Assembly: GCA_023622765.1 (NCBI GenBank)
Contig: JAMNYO010000133.1
Coordinates: 1-62,493 of the forward strand
Reading direction: 5' to 3'
DNA length: 62,493 nucleotides
Source of the DNA: Bacteroidota bacterium
GTDB taxonomy: Bacteria; Bacteroidota; Bacteroidia; Bacteroidales; Dysgonomonadaceae
Shown here: piece by piece, positions 1-9,285 of the stretch
Layout: each line of letters starts with the position of its first letter
Numbering within the stretch: position 1 is the first letter of the stretch
Made by a program: the position numbers and the translations under genes
The notes under the pieces: model-generated
What the model saw: only the letters and a program-made list of their open reading frames with translations
Databases searched by the model: none
Told to the model about the DNA's origin: nothing

Positions 1-149
1 TAAGCAAGACGAGCAGAAAACGAACTTGTTCGTGTTATGCCGTTGCGAGCAAAAGTGCAGCGAAGCTGAGTTCTTTTCTTTTAGCAATCAAGCAGTAGAT
101 GGGTCACGAAATTTGCGCCAGTCAAGCCTGAAAGCGATGAAACAGTTAC
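1..149. other. Non-coding leader at window edge
   Basis: No gene can be supported here. The stretch contains short inverted and purine-rich segments resembling other intergenic stretches of this window (for example around 28.2 kb and 60.0-60.2 kb). A box TATCTTTA at 169-176, one base off the Bacteroidota -7 consensus, lies just before the first gene, but it is too close to the start codon to be convincing. Confidence 0.4.
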
Positions 150-191
150 ATGCGAAAGTTGAGCTATTTATCTTTAAAAAAACAGGAGAAA

Positions 192-2567
192 ATGAAGGTT
201 TATTTCAAACGTCACGGCTCAGCTAGTAGAATGGCCGTGTGTGCGCTGCTGTTGTCGTTGCTTTTCATGGCGTGCGGCCCGGTGGAGAAAAAAGAGGTGG
301 TGCGCGAGGCGAAAAGCAGTGGCATGACCACGAAAGAGACGCCCATCTTTCCTATTCCCCAGGAACTACAGTTAGGGGAAGGATTTTTTGGGTTGAACGA
401 GGAGACCGTTATTTTGGTCCCAACCAGGGCATCGGAGGATGACCTGTTCCTCGCCCGCTTCTTGGCGGATGAGCTGGCGGATAAGTATGGCTTGATCCTC
501 GACATCGAGAAGGCTTCAAAGCCGCTGGATGACAAACGCTTCATATTGATAGGCTCACTGGATAACCCGTTGGTCAAGAGTTACAATAGGGATGCCGATC
601 TTGGGGTTACCAAAAGCAACCCCGGCCCGGAGGGGTACGTGTTACAGGTTGATGAGCAGCGGGTGGTTATCGCGGGGAGCGACCAACAAGGCGCGTTTTA
701 CGGGCTGCAGTCGTTGCGTCAACTGGTCAGAAGCGCAGAAGGGTTCAACATCCCCTGCCAGACGGTGCGCGACTGGCCCTGCACGCCCTTCAGGGCGATC
801 AAGCTCTATGTGCCCGGCAGGGATAACATTCCCTACTTCAAGCGGTTCCTTAAAGACTTTATGGCCCTCTACAAGTACAACAAAGTCATCCTGGAGGTGA
901 ATGCGGTGATGAGGCTGGAGCGCCACCCTGAGCTGAATGTCGGCTGGCGGGAGATGGCAGATTACCTCAATTACACCCGTCTCAACTACCCCATGGGGAC
1001 CAATGGCATCTTCCTCAACTCCACCCACCACGATGCAGGGGATGGTGATATCCTTGAGAAAGAGGAGATAAGGGATATGGTGCAGTATGCCAATCACCAC
1101 TTCCTGGAGGTGATCCCCGAACTACCTACCCTCGATCACTCTTTTTACCTGTTGACCAGGCACCGGGAGCTGGCCGAGATTCAAACCGACCTGTGGCCCA
1201 GTGCCTACTGCCCGTCAACCCCGGAGGTTTATGACTTGCTGTTCGACGTGTTCGACGAGTACATCGAGGTGATGCAGCCAAAAATGATACATATTGGCAG
1301 GGACGAGTGGTGGAGTGCCCCCATTGATGTCTGTCCCAAATGCAGGGGTAAGAACTATTTCGACCTGTTTGTAGATGACATCAATAAGATACATGGTTAC
1401 TTGGCGTCGAAAAACATCCGGATCGCGATGTGGGGGGATCACCTGTTGGAAAATGTAAGGGGAGTAGGCTATGTCGACCAAACCTCCGAAACCGGGTACA
1501 AATATAAAACACCCGGAGGCTTGCCCCTCGAAATGGTGAAAGAGAAGATACCCAAGGACATTTTAATATTCAATTGGTTTTACCACCTCAATGCCACCAA
1601 TGACTCCACCCTTGCCGATCTGGGGTTTGAACAGATATACGGCAACCTGCTGCCCAGCATCAGGTACTGGGATCTGCGGAAAGAGATCCCGGGAGTGCTG
1701 GGTGGATCACCCTCATCGTGGACCGCTACCAACGAGTTTAACTTCGGGAAAGACCTCATGGGCTATTACGTGGGAAGCGCCAACGTGCTCTGGTCTGAAA
1801 CGCAGTTAACCCCGCGGGAGTACTTCGAAACGGTGCAGCGGTTGATGCCGGGGATCAGGATGGACCTGGATGGCAAACGGCTCCCGAGTGAAGGGGAGGA
1901 TGGGGTTACCCCGCTCCCCATCGCATCCGGCTACAACAAACCGATGAACAGCATCGATCTGAGTACCCTGAAAAGCGGGGAGATAACGGCTTGGAATAAC
2001 CGTTTCGTGATCGATGAGGTGACAAATCCCAACAGGTTTGGCATCACCACCCAGAGAGACGGGAAGACAACCGCCATCCAAATCGGTGAAGATGTGAGCA
2101 GCTTCATCTTCCTGCATGCTTGTACCAAGAGGACGAAAAATGCCAAGGCCTACAAGATGATATACAACTTCGATGACAGTGCCGAGCTGCTGGGATGGTA
2201 CGAGGTAACCTACGAGGATGGCTTCGTGGAAACGGTTCCCATACGCTACGGGTGGAATATCCTCGAATGGGATGTTAAGAAGGAGAGCAGCTTCAATGAA
2301 TGGAGGAATTATGACTATTACCAGAGTGGTTGGCAGGATCGCTACTGTTACAGCGCCGACGCCATTGACTGTTCCTCGGATATGCAGGCGAACCCCATCA
2401 CCTTCTACGCCTACGAGTGGGAAAACACCCGGTATGGCATCAACATCTCCAAGGTGGAGTTAAAAGGAACCGGTATAGTGGATGCCAAAGGAGAGGTCAA
2501 CTCGGTTATGCTGGTCGCCTTGAGCGTTGTTAAAAAGCGAGAGGTCAAAACGTTAGACGCTGAGTAA
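192..2567 (+). CDS. GH20-like glycoside hydrolase lipoprotein
   Basis: Probable exo-acting hexosaminidase-type enzyme anchored in the cell envelope. The start at 192 follows an AGGAGA ribosome site; an in-frame ATG at 150 has none. The N-terminus carries a lipoprotein signal ending LLFMAC. A GH20b-type alpha/beta domain follows (about residues 45-190), then a TIM barrel. The catalytic Asp-Glu pair of GH20 is recognisable in HIGRDEWW (Asp371, Glu372), but the usual HxGGDE motif has Arg in place of the second Gly, and a CPKC pair follows. The C-terminal 200 residues look like an accessory beta domain. It ends at a bidirectional terminator shared with the convergent gene. Substrate is uncertain because the active-site loop is atypical; family assignment is good, activity is inference. 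Confidence 0.75.
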   Translation: MKVYFKRHGSASRMAVCALLLSLLFMACGPVEKKEVVREAKSSGMTTKETPIFPIPQELQLGEGFFGLNEETVILVPTRASEDDLFLARFLADELADKYGLILDIEKASKPLDDKRFILIGSLDNPLVKSYNRDADLGVTKSNPGPEGYVLQVDEQRVVIAGSDQQGAFYGLQSLRQLVRSAEGFNIPCQTVRDWPCTPFRAIKLYVPGRDNIPYFKRFLKDFMALYKYNKVILEVNAVMRLERHPELNVGWREMADYLNYTRLNYPMGTNGIFLNSTHHDAGDGDILEKEEIRDMVQYANHHFLEVIPELPTLDHSFYLLTRHRELAEIQTDLWPSAYCPSTPEVYDLLFDVFDEYIEVMQPKMIHIGRDEWWSAPIDVCPKCRGKNYFDLFVDDINKIHGYLASKNIRIAMWGDHLLENVRGVGYVDQTSETGYKYKTPGGLPLEMVKEKIPKDILIFNWFYHLNATNDSTLADLGFEQIYGNLLPSIRYWDLRKEIPGVLGGSPSSWTATNEFNFGKDLMGYYVGSANVLWSETQLTPREYFETVQRLMPGIRMDLDGKRLPSEGEDGVTPLPIASGYNKPMNSIDLSTLKSGEITAWNNRFVIDEVTNPNRFGITTQRDGKTTAIQIGEDVSSFIFLHACTKRTKNAKAYKMIYNFDDSAELLGWYEVTYEDGFVETVPIRYGWNILEWDVKKESSFNEWRNYDYYQSGWQDRYCYSADAIDCSSDMQANPITFYAYEWENTRYGINISKVELKGTGIVDAKGEVNSVMLVALSVVKKREVKTLDAE

Positions 2568-2610
2568 TTGTTAGAAGCGGGGCATTCGACTGAATGGTCG
2601 CGGCCCGTGA

Positions 2611-2668
2611 AAAAACGTGGGAGCGTTCCCTGAGCTTGCATGCTTTAGGGAGCGCTCCCACGCTTTTT
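2611..2668. terminator. Bidirectional terminator between convergent genes
   Basis: A 16-bp stem (2616-2631 with 2647-2662, one G-U wobble, 15-nt loop) is flanked by an A-run on the left and a T-run on the right, so it can stop transcription from both the GH20-like gene and the minus-strand gene that ends at 2707. Confidence 0.9.
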
Positions 2669-2706
2669 GGAAAGAGACAGATAAAGTTTATAAACGGGGT
2701 GCGTAA

Positions 2707-5700
2707 TTACCGTTGCAAATAGACGATGCCGTACTTCTTTAGGGTTCCCTTGGGAACGGTGATGGTGTAGCGGTTGTCGCCTGTTTTCTCCCACTTGACG
2801 GCCTTATGCCCTTCGTCATCGGGCGAGGTGTAGTACGCCTTTGATAGGGGAGAGGTCAATGAAATATCAAAGGTGATCTCTTCCTCTACCGGAGTCCAGG
2901 AGGGATTAGGAGTGGGCAGGGTATCGCCATACTTCGCCGTTACCCCCGTTGCATTTAACAGGTGCACCATTGTCTCGCCGGTTTCCATGTCCCGGTAGAC
3001 CGTTACAAACACTTTGGCGGGAATGGAGATGGGCCTGAAATAGGTGTCGCCAATCACGTTGGAGAGTATCTTCTCGTTGATCGAGGTGATGGCCGGATCG
3101 GGAGAAAACCTGTACACCCTACCGGTGTCCCTGATCGATGCGGCATACTCGTTGATCGCGTGTTTTTTTGACGCGTAGACGATTCTCCCTTTGCCGTGGG
3201 TTACAACCACGAATTCGGTCTGGGTAGCTTCCGCTAACACCTCATCGGTAAGGATGTGGTTAAACGCCCTGTTCGCACGCTGTTCGCCATAGGGATCCAG
3301 CGTGCCCGCCTCCCCGGTCAGGAACAGGGTGCCCCCGTTAAAGACGAACCGTGTTAACAGCTCCTCTTGTTCCGTGGATAGGCAATCCATGCCCGGAGCA
3401 AGCATCACCCGGTATCTCGACAGGTCGAACCCGGCAGTGAGCGCGTCATCCAGTATAAAGGTGTGTGGCACGTGCCTCTCGGACAGAAACTGCCCCGTGC
3501 CCATGATCTCTTTCGGGTAATCGACCATGTTTTTCACCGACCAGTCCCGGGTAGAGCGCGAAAAAATGATGGCGACATCGGTGTAGGGGACGGATGTCCG
3601 GTTGTTCATGTTCTCGGGCCAGGAGGTGTACCTGTTTAGTATCACTTCATCGGAAAAACTGCTAAACGACCAGGTTACCTGTCCAAACATGTTGTTGCAC
3701 GCCCAACCGAAGATCGCGTAGTTCAACACGCCATCGGGATATACCAACCCGAAGATCGGTGACCCGTAAGTCTCCCGTAGGCTGTTGTACATGTTCCTAC
3801 TGGTTAAGTTGTAGCGGTAATCATCCCAGACGTTCCGGCTCATGATCTCGGTGCCGAGAAAATCTTTCGACTTCGCGCTCAACGGCAAATCCCCCCCTTG
3901 CCCGTATGATGCGTAGTTCATTAAGAATCCCCCTTCGGAGTAATACTCCAAATTCGAGAAGGAGGGATTTATCTGGTGCGTTAACCGGCTTAGGTCGATC
4001 CTCCATTGGGCCACGGCGTGTTTACGCCACTCGATCCACGATTTCCATAACTTGGAGTTCCTGTTTTTCAGCAATGGGCTAATTTCGTTATCGGGTAGGG
4101 TTAACCCCGTGGCCTGGTGAAAGGCCTCCCGGCAATGGCTGCAATTGCAAAAGTTCTCGAAGTGGAAGCAGGTCTCATCGAGCATAAACCCGTCAACGTT
4201 GGTGTTTTTAAGGTGCTCGGAGATGTAGGGGAAGAAGTACCCATGCTTAAAATCGGGATTCACCGGGCATAACCCCCATGTGGGGAGGCCGTTGTTCTGC
4301 CCATGCTGTAAGTAGCCGGGATTGGCCGCGAGAAAGCGAAAGCCCATGTCGGCATTCCACACGATGGTCAGGTCCTGGTGATCGATGATCTTCATGTCGA
4401 GCTGATGCGCTATTTCCACGATATCCCTAATGTTCTTCTCCACCCGGTCTAAGTGGGTGGCGTAGGTGTGACGCGATAAAAAACCATTTAAAATGATGGC
4501 GCTTATCCCTCCCTCTTTAATCTGTTTCAAGCGCTTCTCTATCTTTTCGGGCGTGTTAAACTCGTTGAAGGTCCCCCAGTTGCCCGGCCCCATCGTCCCG
4601 AGGGGGCTTTTAAAGCGCCACGCCAACCCGTCTGACTGTTGGTCGGGTAAAGCCGCCTCAAGCTCGGGTAACTTTGGGATGTTGCTGATCTCTTCAACCT
4701 CTCCCGCGAGCGGTGAGTAGCTGATCGATTTCCCATACTTGGGCGGTGTGTCGTAATAGTTGGCGAACAGCACCCCCGGGCAATAGCCATCCTCCTTGAG
4801 CCAATTGCCCCGCCTGAACTGGAAATCCTCCTCGCTATGCATGAACAGTTGGAACCCGATAACGCTCACCGCCCAATCGCCTGAAAACTGTATATCGGCT
4901 TTGCCACCTTCAATCCACCTCACGAAGGTCATGTTCGCGACGGTGCCTTTGTCTACCTTCACCTTTTCATACAGCACCTCACCATTCAGCGAGACGTTGA
5001 AAGGCCCTTTGTCCTCCTCCAGCGCGCTGGTACGAAGGGTCACCAGGTAGAGGCCCGGTCGCAGCCCGTAGGTCGTGAAGCTGTTTGGCTCGCTGGAGTG
5101 GCAGGACGCGTACAACGCGCCGGGCAGCCCGTTCCCCGACAGTTGGACCTTGTCAGGATCTGCCCAGCCGTACCCTTTTTTGGGGTTCGCGGCTTCAAGG
5201 TGAGCGGTGGTAAACTGTTCCCCGGCGGTCTCGTTAAAGCAGTACAACCTTTCGGGGGGTATCTCCGAAAAGTAGTGGTAGCTGGTGACCGCGTGGTGTT
5301 GCAGGTAATCCTCCTTACTGCCCTCGAAAATGGTGACCTTCGTGGTCAGATCTCCCCCGTAATTGGTGGCGGCTGTCGAGATCGATAACTCCAGGTAATC
5401 CCCTCGCTTGTTTAAGGTCCAAGGCACCGCCATCGTGTTCATGCCACCCACGAAGTAGGTGGGTACACCGTGGGGGTTAAAGTCGAACGTGATCGGCCCG
5501 TTTGCCGTGTTAAAGGTAATCCAGCGCGTTCCGTTGATAATCAAGCCATCCCGGGTGTCGGCCGCGAGCGTTCCGTTTTGCCAACTGCCGTTGTACGAAC
5601 GTCCCACGAAGGCATCCCACGTTGAACCTGTAAACAGCGATGCCGGGAGCAGCAACTTGTAGGTAATCTGTGGCGTTGGGTAGCTCTCCATCAACGCGTC

Positions 5701-6039
5701 CTGGTGGGCCTGGATGGTTAACTCCACCTTTTTCCCGTCGGGTGACAACCCCACCTCCCGGCGGTAGGGCAGCACGAAGTTTTCATGCCACACGTTGGTT
5801 ACATCCCACCCGTTTTTCTGTTCAACCTTATGGGTCTCGGCGTGTTCACCCACCCCCTTCCCGTCAATCCAGGAGAGCGAGTCGCCCGTGATCAGCTTTT
5901 CGCCCTTCCACTTGATTTGGATACCGGGGGATGAGGCGATTTCGAAGGGTGATTTCTTCTCGGAAACTATTGTGCTTGAACTTTGGCAGCCGATGACGGC
6001 CAAAAGGAGAAAGCAGAAAAATGGGATGAGGTTTCGCAT
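2707..6039 (-). CDS. Large GH42-like glycoside hydrolase lipoprotein
   Basis: A 1110-residue envelope lipoprotein (signal ending LAVIGC). Residues about 20-400 look like beta-sandwich/carbohydrate-binding regions. The middle (about 480-800) reads as a TIM barrel: KIIDHQD, then a strand ending DGFMLDE near residue 618, followed by an NCSHC cysteine cluster. After this a segment starting DVAIIFSRSTRDW and continuing through a Rossmann-like LLTRFVFNGGTLFLTGEAG stretch resembles the beta-galactosidase trimerisation-type domain of GH42-related proteins. The Asp-Glu in DGFMLDE is a candidate catalytic pair. It is the second gene of a minus-strand unit with the GH109-like gene. I would call it a putative glycosidase of a GH42/GHL-type clan; substrate unknown. 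Confidence 0.6.
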   Translation of the reverse strand: MRNLIPFFCFLLLAVIGCQSSSTIVSEKKSPFEIASSPGIQIKWKGEKLITGDSLSWIDGKGVGEHAETHKVEQKNGWDVTNVWHENFVLPYRREVGLSPDGKKVELTIQAHQDALMESYPTPQITYKLLLPASLFTGSTWDAFVGRSYNGSWQNGTLAADTRDGLIINGTRWITFNTANGPITFDFNPHGVPTYFVGGMNTMAVPWTLNKRGDYLELSISTAATNYGGDLTTKVTIFEGSKEDYLQHHAVTSYHYFSEIPPERLYCFNETAGEQFTTAHLEAANPKKGYGWADPDKVQLSGNGLPGALYASCHSSEPNSFTTYGLRPGLYLVTLRTSALEEDKGPFNVSLNGEVLYEKVKVDKGTVANMTFVRWIEGGKADIQFSGDWAVSVIGFQLFMHSEEDFQFRRGNWLKEDGYCPGVLFANYYDTPPKYGKSISYSPLAGEVEEISNIPKLPELEAALPDQQSDGLAWRFKSPLGTMGPGNWGTFNEFNTPEKIEKRLKQIKEGGISAIILNGFLSRHTYATHLDRVEKNIRDIVEIAHQLDMKIIDHQDLTIVWNADMGFRFLAANPGYLQHGQNNGLPTWGLCPVNPDFKHGYFFPYISEHLKNTNVDGFMLDETCFHFENFCNCSHCREAFHQATGLTLPDNEISPLLKNRNSKLWKSWIEWRKHAVAQWRIDLSRLTHQINPSFSNLEYYSEGGFLMNYASYGQGGDLPLSAKSKDFLGTEIMSRNVWDDYRYNLTSRNMYNSLRETYGSPIFGLVYPDGVLNYAIFGWACNNMFGQVTWSFSSFSDEVILNRYTSWPENMNNRTSVPYTDVAIIFSRSTRDWSVKNMVDYPKEIMGTGQFLSERHVPHTFILDDALTAGFDLSRYRVMLAPGMDCLSTEQEELLTRFVFNGGTLFLTGEAGTLDPYGEQRANRAFNHILTDEVLAEATQTEFVVVTHGKGRIVYASKKHAINEYAASIRDTGRVYRFSPDPAITSINEKILSNVIGDTYFRPISIPAKVFVTVYRDMETGETMVHLLNATGVTAKYGDTLPTPNPSWTPVEEEITFDISLTSPLSKAYYTSPDDEGHKAVKWEKTGDNRYTITVPKGTLKKYGIVYLQR

Positions 6040-6070
6040 AATATATTGTAATGTAAGAGTGGACAGGCAA

Positions 6071-6103
6071 AGGCAATAAGGTTGGGTTACAACCTTATTG
6101 CCT
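6071..6103 (-). terminator. Intercistronic hairpin
   Basis: A perfect 14-bp stem (6071-6084 with 6090-6103, 5-nt loop) lies between the GH109-like gene and the following 1110-aa gene. In the minus direction the U-tract is weak, so it probably attenuates or stabilises message rather than terminating fully; a T-run lies on the plus side. Confidence 0.6.
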
Positions 6104-6152
6104 CACGTTTTTTAATTTTTAGAGCTTCCCAGCGTAAAGGGAGTTGATTGTT

Positions 6153-7583
6153 TTACAAATTACGGACCGTGGTGCTCCCGCCATCGAGGAACGCGACATC
6201 CAGGGGAGTGTTGGTTTTGTAGGCCCCTCGCGTGAAATCGGGAATGTCGATGGAGTTCGAACGGTTGGCCACCGACCATTTGCTCAGCGGGATAATCACG
6301 CTCCACGCCGCGGCGTCATACACGTCCATATCCATGGGAAGCCCGTTTCTCAAGCAGTCGATCAAACGCCAGGTCATTAAGAAGTCCATGCCGCCATGTC
6401 CCCCCACCTGTTTGGCCATATCGCCAATTTTTTTCACGATTTCGGGCATGTAGGTATCGGACAGCTTTTCTACCTCTTCGTCCGGCAACCAGTCGCTGCC
6501 AACTGAAATACGGGCGGGAAGCGGGTATTTCATACAAGCGGCCTTTGTCCCGCTGAGCATGTGGATGCGTGAGTAGGACCTCGGGCTGGTCGTATCGTAC
6601 TGCAGCATGATGGTCCTCCCCAATTCGGTGCGAATAATGGAGGTATTCATGTTGCCGTTATAGGAGTGGGTATCGTATTTCTTGTAGAAATCGTCGCTTT
6701 GGGCCAATTCCGCTATCTTTTTCCCGAGCATGAAGTCGTTGGAGGAGATCGACGACATGTAGGTGAACCTGTCTCCCCGGTTGATGTTCATCGCCTGACA
6801 CACGGGGCCTAAGCCGTGGGTGGGATAGAGGTTGCCCGTGTACTTTTGGCTCTCCTCTAATCGCCACATGTTCAGGTCGCGTGTTTTGTTGTAGAGTTCT
6901 TGATGATGGATGTAGCCAGCATCGGCGTGAATCAACTCCCCGAAGAAGCCCTGCCTGACCATGTTCAGCGTGAGCAGCTCAAAAAAGTCGTAACAACAGT
7001 TTTCCATGATCATGCAATGTTTGCGCGTGGTCTCGGAGGTCTCCACCAACTCCCACGCTTCATCCACCGTCTCTATAGCGGGGACCTCTACCGCCACGTG
7101 CTTGCCGCACTGCATCGCGTAAACGGATATACGGGCGTGAAGTGGCCCCCGCGGTACGGCAATGCTGACCAAGTCGATATCGGGATGTTCGCACACCGCC
7201 TTCCAGGCATCACTGCCAAGGTATGCTTGCGCGGCCGGCAGTTTTTGGTTCGATAGTAGCCGTTGAATCTCATCAATCCTATCTTGGACGATATCGCATA
7301 TGGCCACAATTTCCACCCCTTCCAGGAAGGTCATTTGACGCAAATTTGAATAGCCACGTTTTCCTACCCCGATAAAGCCGACCCTCACCTTGTCCAGTTT
7401 GGGCGCACGGTACCCGCACATGTTGAACGTTTGGTTTTTGCTTCTCCTCCTCGCCTTCCTATCCCGTTTACTTTGTTCTATCGAAGGATCAAAAGCGTGC
7501 ATGGGGAAAGCCTCCGTGGCCATACCCACGCCTATCCCCCCGATGGTTAGTTTCTTAATAAAATCGCGCCTGTTTTCTTTCAT
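6153..7583 (-). CDS. GH109-type / Gfo-Idh-MocA family protein
   Basis: Probable exported alpha-N-acetylgalactosaminidase of the NAD-dependent GH109 type, or a close Gfo/Idh/MocA oxidoreductase. The N-terminus is a twin-arginine signal (RRDFIKKL). A Rossmann GxGxxG loop, GVGKRG, is at residues 72-77. The central motif NLYPTHGLGP and the run MENCCYDFFELLTLNMVRQG are characteristic of GH109 proteins as I know them. Length (476 aa) fits GH109. The start codon sits in a TCGTATGAAA context repeated near other starts of this locus. It is the first gene of a minus-strand unit facing the SusC/SusD locus, which suggests glycan removal from GalNAc-bearing substrates; that role is inference. Confidence 0.8.
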   Translation of the reverse strand: MKENRRDFIKKLTIGGIGVGMATEAFPMHAFDPSIEQSKRDRKARRRSKNQTFNMCGYRAPKLDKVRVGFIGVGKRGYSNLRQMTFLEGVEIVAICDIVQDRIDEIQRLLSNQKLPAAQAYLGSDAWKAVCEHPDIDLVSIAVPRGPLHARISVYAMQCGKHVAVEVPAIETVDEAWELVETSETTRKHCMIMENCCYDFFELLTLNMVRQGFFGELIHADAGYIHHQELYNKTRDLNMWRLEESQKYTGNLYPTHGLGPVCQAMNINRGDRFTYMSSISSNDFMLGKKIAELAQSDDFYKKYDTHSYNGNMNTSIIRTELGRTIMLQYDTTSPRSYSRIHMLSGTKAACMKYPLPARISVGSDWLPDEEVEKLSDTYMPEIVKKIGDMAKQVGGHGGMDFLMTWRLIDCLRNGLPMDMDVYDAAAWSVIIPLSKWSVANRSNSIDIPDFTRGAYKTNTPLDVAFLDGGSTTVRNL

Positions 7584-7629
7584 ACGACTGTTTTATTTTT
7601 TTTGTTTCGGTGTATGGAACCTTTGATGT

Positions 7630-7749
7630 TTAAAATAATCATTCACTAAAGTTAGACTATTTCTCGCCACGGCATAGTCCAAGTGAACTTGTCCTCTGCT
7701 CGTTTGGCTTAACGAAATAGTTCCCAAGGATGATTAATGATTATTTTAA
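7630..7749. promoter_or_regulatory. Inverted-repeat region between divergent units
   Basis: Two 14-bp arms (7630-7643 and 7736-7749) are perfect inverted copies, and an inner pair ACTATTTC/GAAATAGT (7656-7663 and 7714-7721) is also inverted. The right arm is itself a hairpin (ATGATTA-TTT-TAATCAT, 7737-7753). The element lies in the leader of the minus-strand unit, between it and the plus-strand locus. It may be paired regulator sites or a structured leader. Confidence 0.5.
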
Positions 7750-7788
7750 TCATGTTGGTTTCATACGATGAGCCTCAATTGCCATTTC

Positions 7789-7819
7789 CAAAGTTATACA
7801 TTTACCAAATGTAAAACAA
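7789..7819 (-). promoter_or_regulatory. Promoter for the GH109-like unit
   Basis: On the minus strand a TTG (7819-7817) is followed after 20 bases by TAACTTTG (7796-7789), matching the Bacteroidota -33/-7 pattern. It predicts a leader of about 200 nt for the gene starting at 7583. Confidence 0.55.
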
Positions 7820-7926
7820 GCAAAACAAATATAAAGACGTGCGCTTTTTCCCGAAAAATAAGACTCAAATAGCGCAAATTCCGGAATAAAAACAGTTTCA
7901 AATGCAGTAATTTAATAAAAAATCAG

Positions 7927-7934
7927 TAACTTTG
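7927..7934 (+). promoter_or_regulatory. -7 box before phosphodiester glycosidase gene
   Basis: TAACTTTG matches TAnnTTTG about 100 bp before the start at 8034. No good -33 element is visible at the right distance. The rest of 7750-8033 is AT-rich with no gene. Confidence 0.4.
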
Positions 7935-8033
7935 TCAAAATGTTAGTTTAATAAGTCAAAATGGTAATGTAATCGTTGTACGTACATCATCGGAGTCTGG
8001 ATACTTACATCTAAAGCTATAAAAACTAGGACC

Positions 8034-9278
8034 ATGAGACCTAAATTTATACTGTTGACTATCTTGTCGTTGCTGTTCTCAAGTTGTTACCGTAACGGGG
8101 AGCCACCCGATGTGGACTTCAAGTATATCACCGGTATTGATGTGCTCTCTCACAAGGTGCACAACGTGAAAATCGACAATTTTCAACGAACGATCGAGTT
8201 GCTCTTTGAACGAGGGGAGGATCTTTCAAGGGTGGAGCTGAAGCTTACCCTGGGCAACGGTGTAGATATGGTGGCTCCTCAAACGGCGACCGCCACGTAT
8301 GACCTGACCGACGTGGCCGAAATTCGGCTTAAAAAGGACAACGACGTTGTCACCTTTAAAATTCACGTGCGCTTTACATCGCCCTCGCTGGATATTCCCG
8401 CCTCCCATTGGGAGAAGAAAGGGGGCTTTGGCCCCCTGCCGGACTATATCTCGATCTATAGCTACAAGAAAGATATTTCGGGCAAGCTTACACGGGCATT
8501 TATTGCCGTGGCCGAAGTAGGGAAGGGTAAGGGGAGGTTTAAGGTTTTGGGGGAGAAGAGTGGGGTGGCCACGCTTACCCAATTTTATACCAAAAACGCT
8601 AGTCCATCGGTCATCATCAACGGCGGCTATTTTTGGAACGGCACCTCACTTAACCTGTTGATCAAAAACGGGGTTACCGTTTCAACCTCTGAGCCAATCG
8701 TGAACAGGGACTATAACGGGCAGCCAATCCCCTACTACCCCACGCAGGGCGCGTTCGGGATGGAGGGAGATGGCTCTTTCTCGGCTCAATGGGTCTATCA
8801 CGTGAGCGGCACGCTTTACGCCTACCCGCAACCGTCACCCAACGTGGCGGGAGAGAAGCCGCAGCCGCGACCCTCTTCCACCTTTCCCGCCGGTGCGAAG
8901 GTGTGGACCCCCACCGAAGCGATAGGTGCTGGTCCGTTGCTGATTAAGAATGGCGAGTACAAGAACTTGTGGGAGAACGAGCTGTTTGACGTGACAAGCG
9001 GCGTGGGCCCCACTTACAACCACCCGCGTACCGCGGTTGGTTATCACCCTAACGGCTACGTGGTCTTTTTCGTGTGCGAGGGGAGGAACAAGACACCCAA
9101 CACGCCCGGTATGACGCTCAAGAACGTGGCCGATATCCTGCTGGGGCTGGGTTGCACCGAAGCCATCAACCTGGATGGTGGCGGTTCATCCTGCATGCTG
9201 GTGAACGGCGTTGAAACCATCATCCCGAGCGATGCCAACGGGCAGCGTACCGTCACCTCCGCCTTGGCGATATATTAG
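8034..9278 (+). CDS. Phosphodiester glycosidase (NAGPA-type) lipoprotein
   Basis: Predicted to hydrolyse a sugar from a phosphodiester, like the N-acetylglucosamine-1-phosphodiester alpha-N-acetylglucosaminidase (NAGPA/DUF2233) fold. The 414-residue protein has a lipoprotein signal (LLFSSC), an N-terminal Ig-like domain resembling DUF5018 (about residues 28-120), and a catalytic domain with the strand VIINGGYF, the loop IGAGPLLIKNGE, NHPRTAVGYHPNG, and the hallmark NLDGGGSS near residues 379-386. It opens the plus-strand locus; the esterase starts 7 bp after its stop. A second, broken copy of its C-terminus lies at 17.25 kb. Family call is strong; the sugar-phosphate substrate is unknown. Confidence 0.88.
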   Translation: MRPKFILLTILSLLFSSCYRNGEPPDVDFKYITGIDVLSHKVHNVKIDNFQRTIELLFERGEDLSRVELKLTLGNGVDMVAPQTATATYDLTDVAEIRLKKDNDVVTFKIHVRFTSPSLDIPASHWEKKGGFGPLPDYISIYSYKKDISGKLTRAFIAVAEVGKGKGRFKVLGEKSGVATLTQFYTKNASPSVIINGGYFWNGTSLNLLIKNGVTVSTSEPIVNRDYNGQPIPYYPTQGAFGMEGDGSFSAQWVYHVSGTLYAYPQPSPNVAGEKPQPRPSSTFPAGAKVWTPTEAIGAGPLLIKNGEYKNLWENELFDVTSGVGPTYNHPRTAVGYHPNGYVVFFVCEGRNKTPNTPGMTLKNVADILLGLGCTEAINLDGGGSSCMLVNGVETIIPSDANGQRTVTSALAIY

Positions 9279-9285
9279 TGACGAG

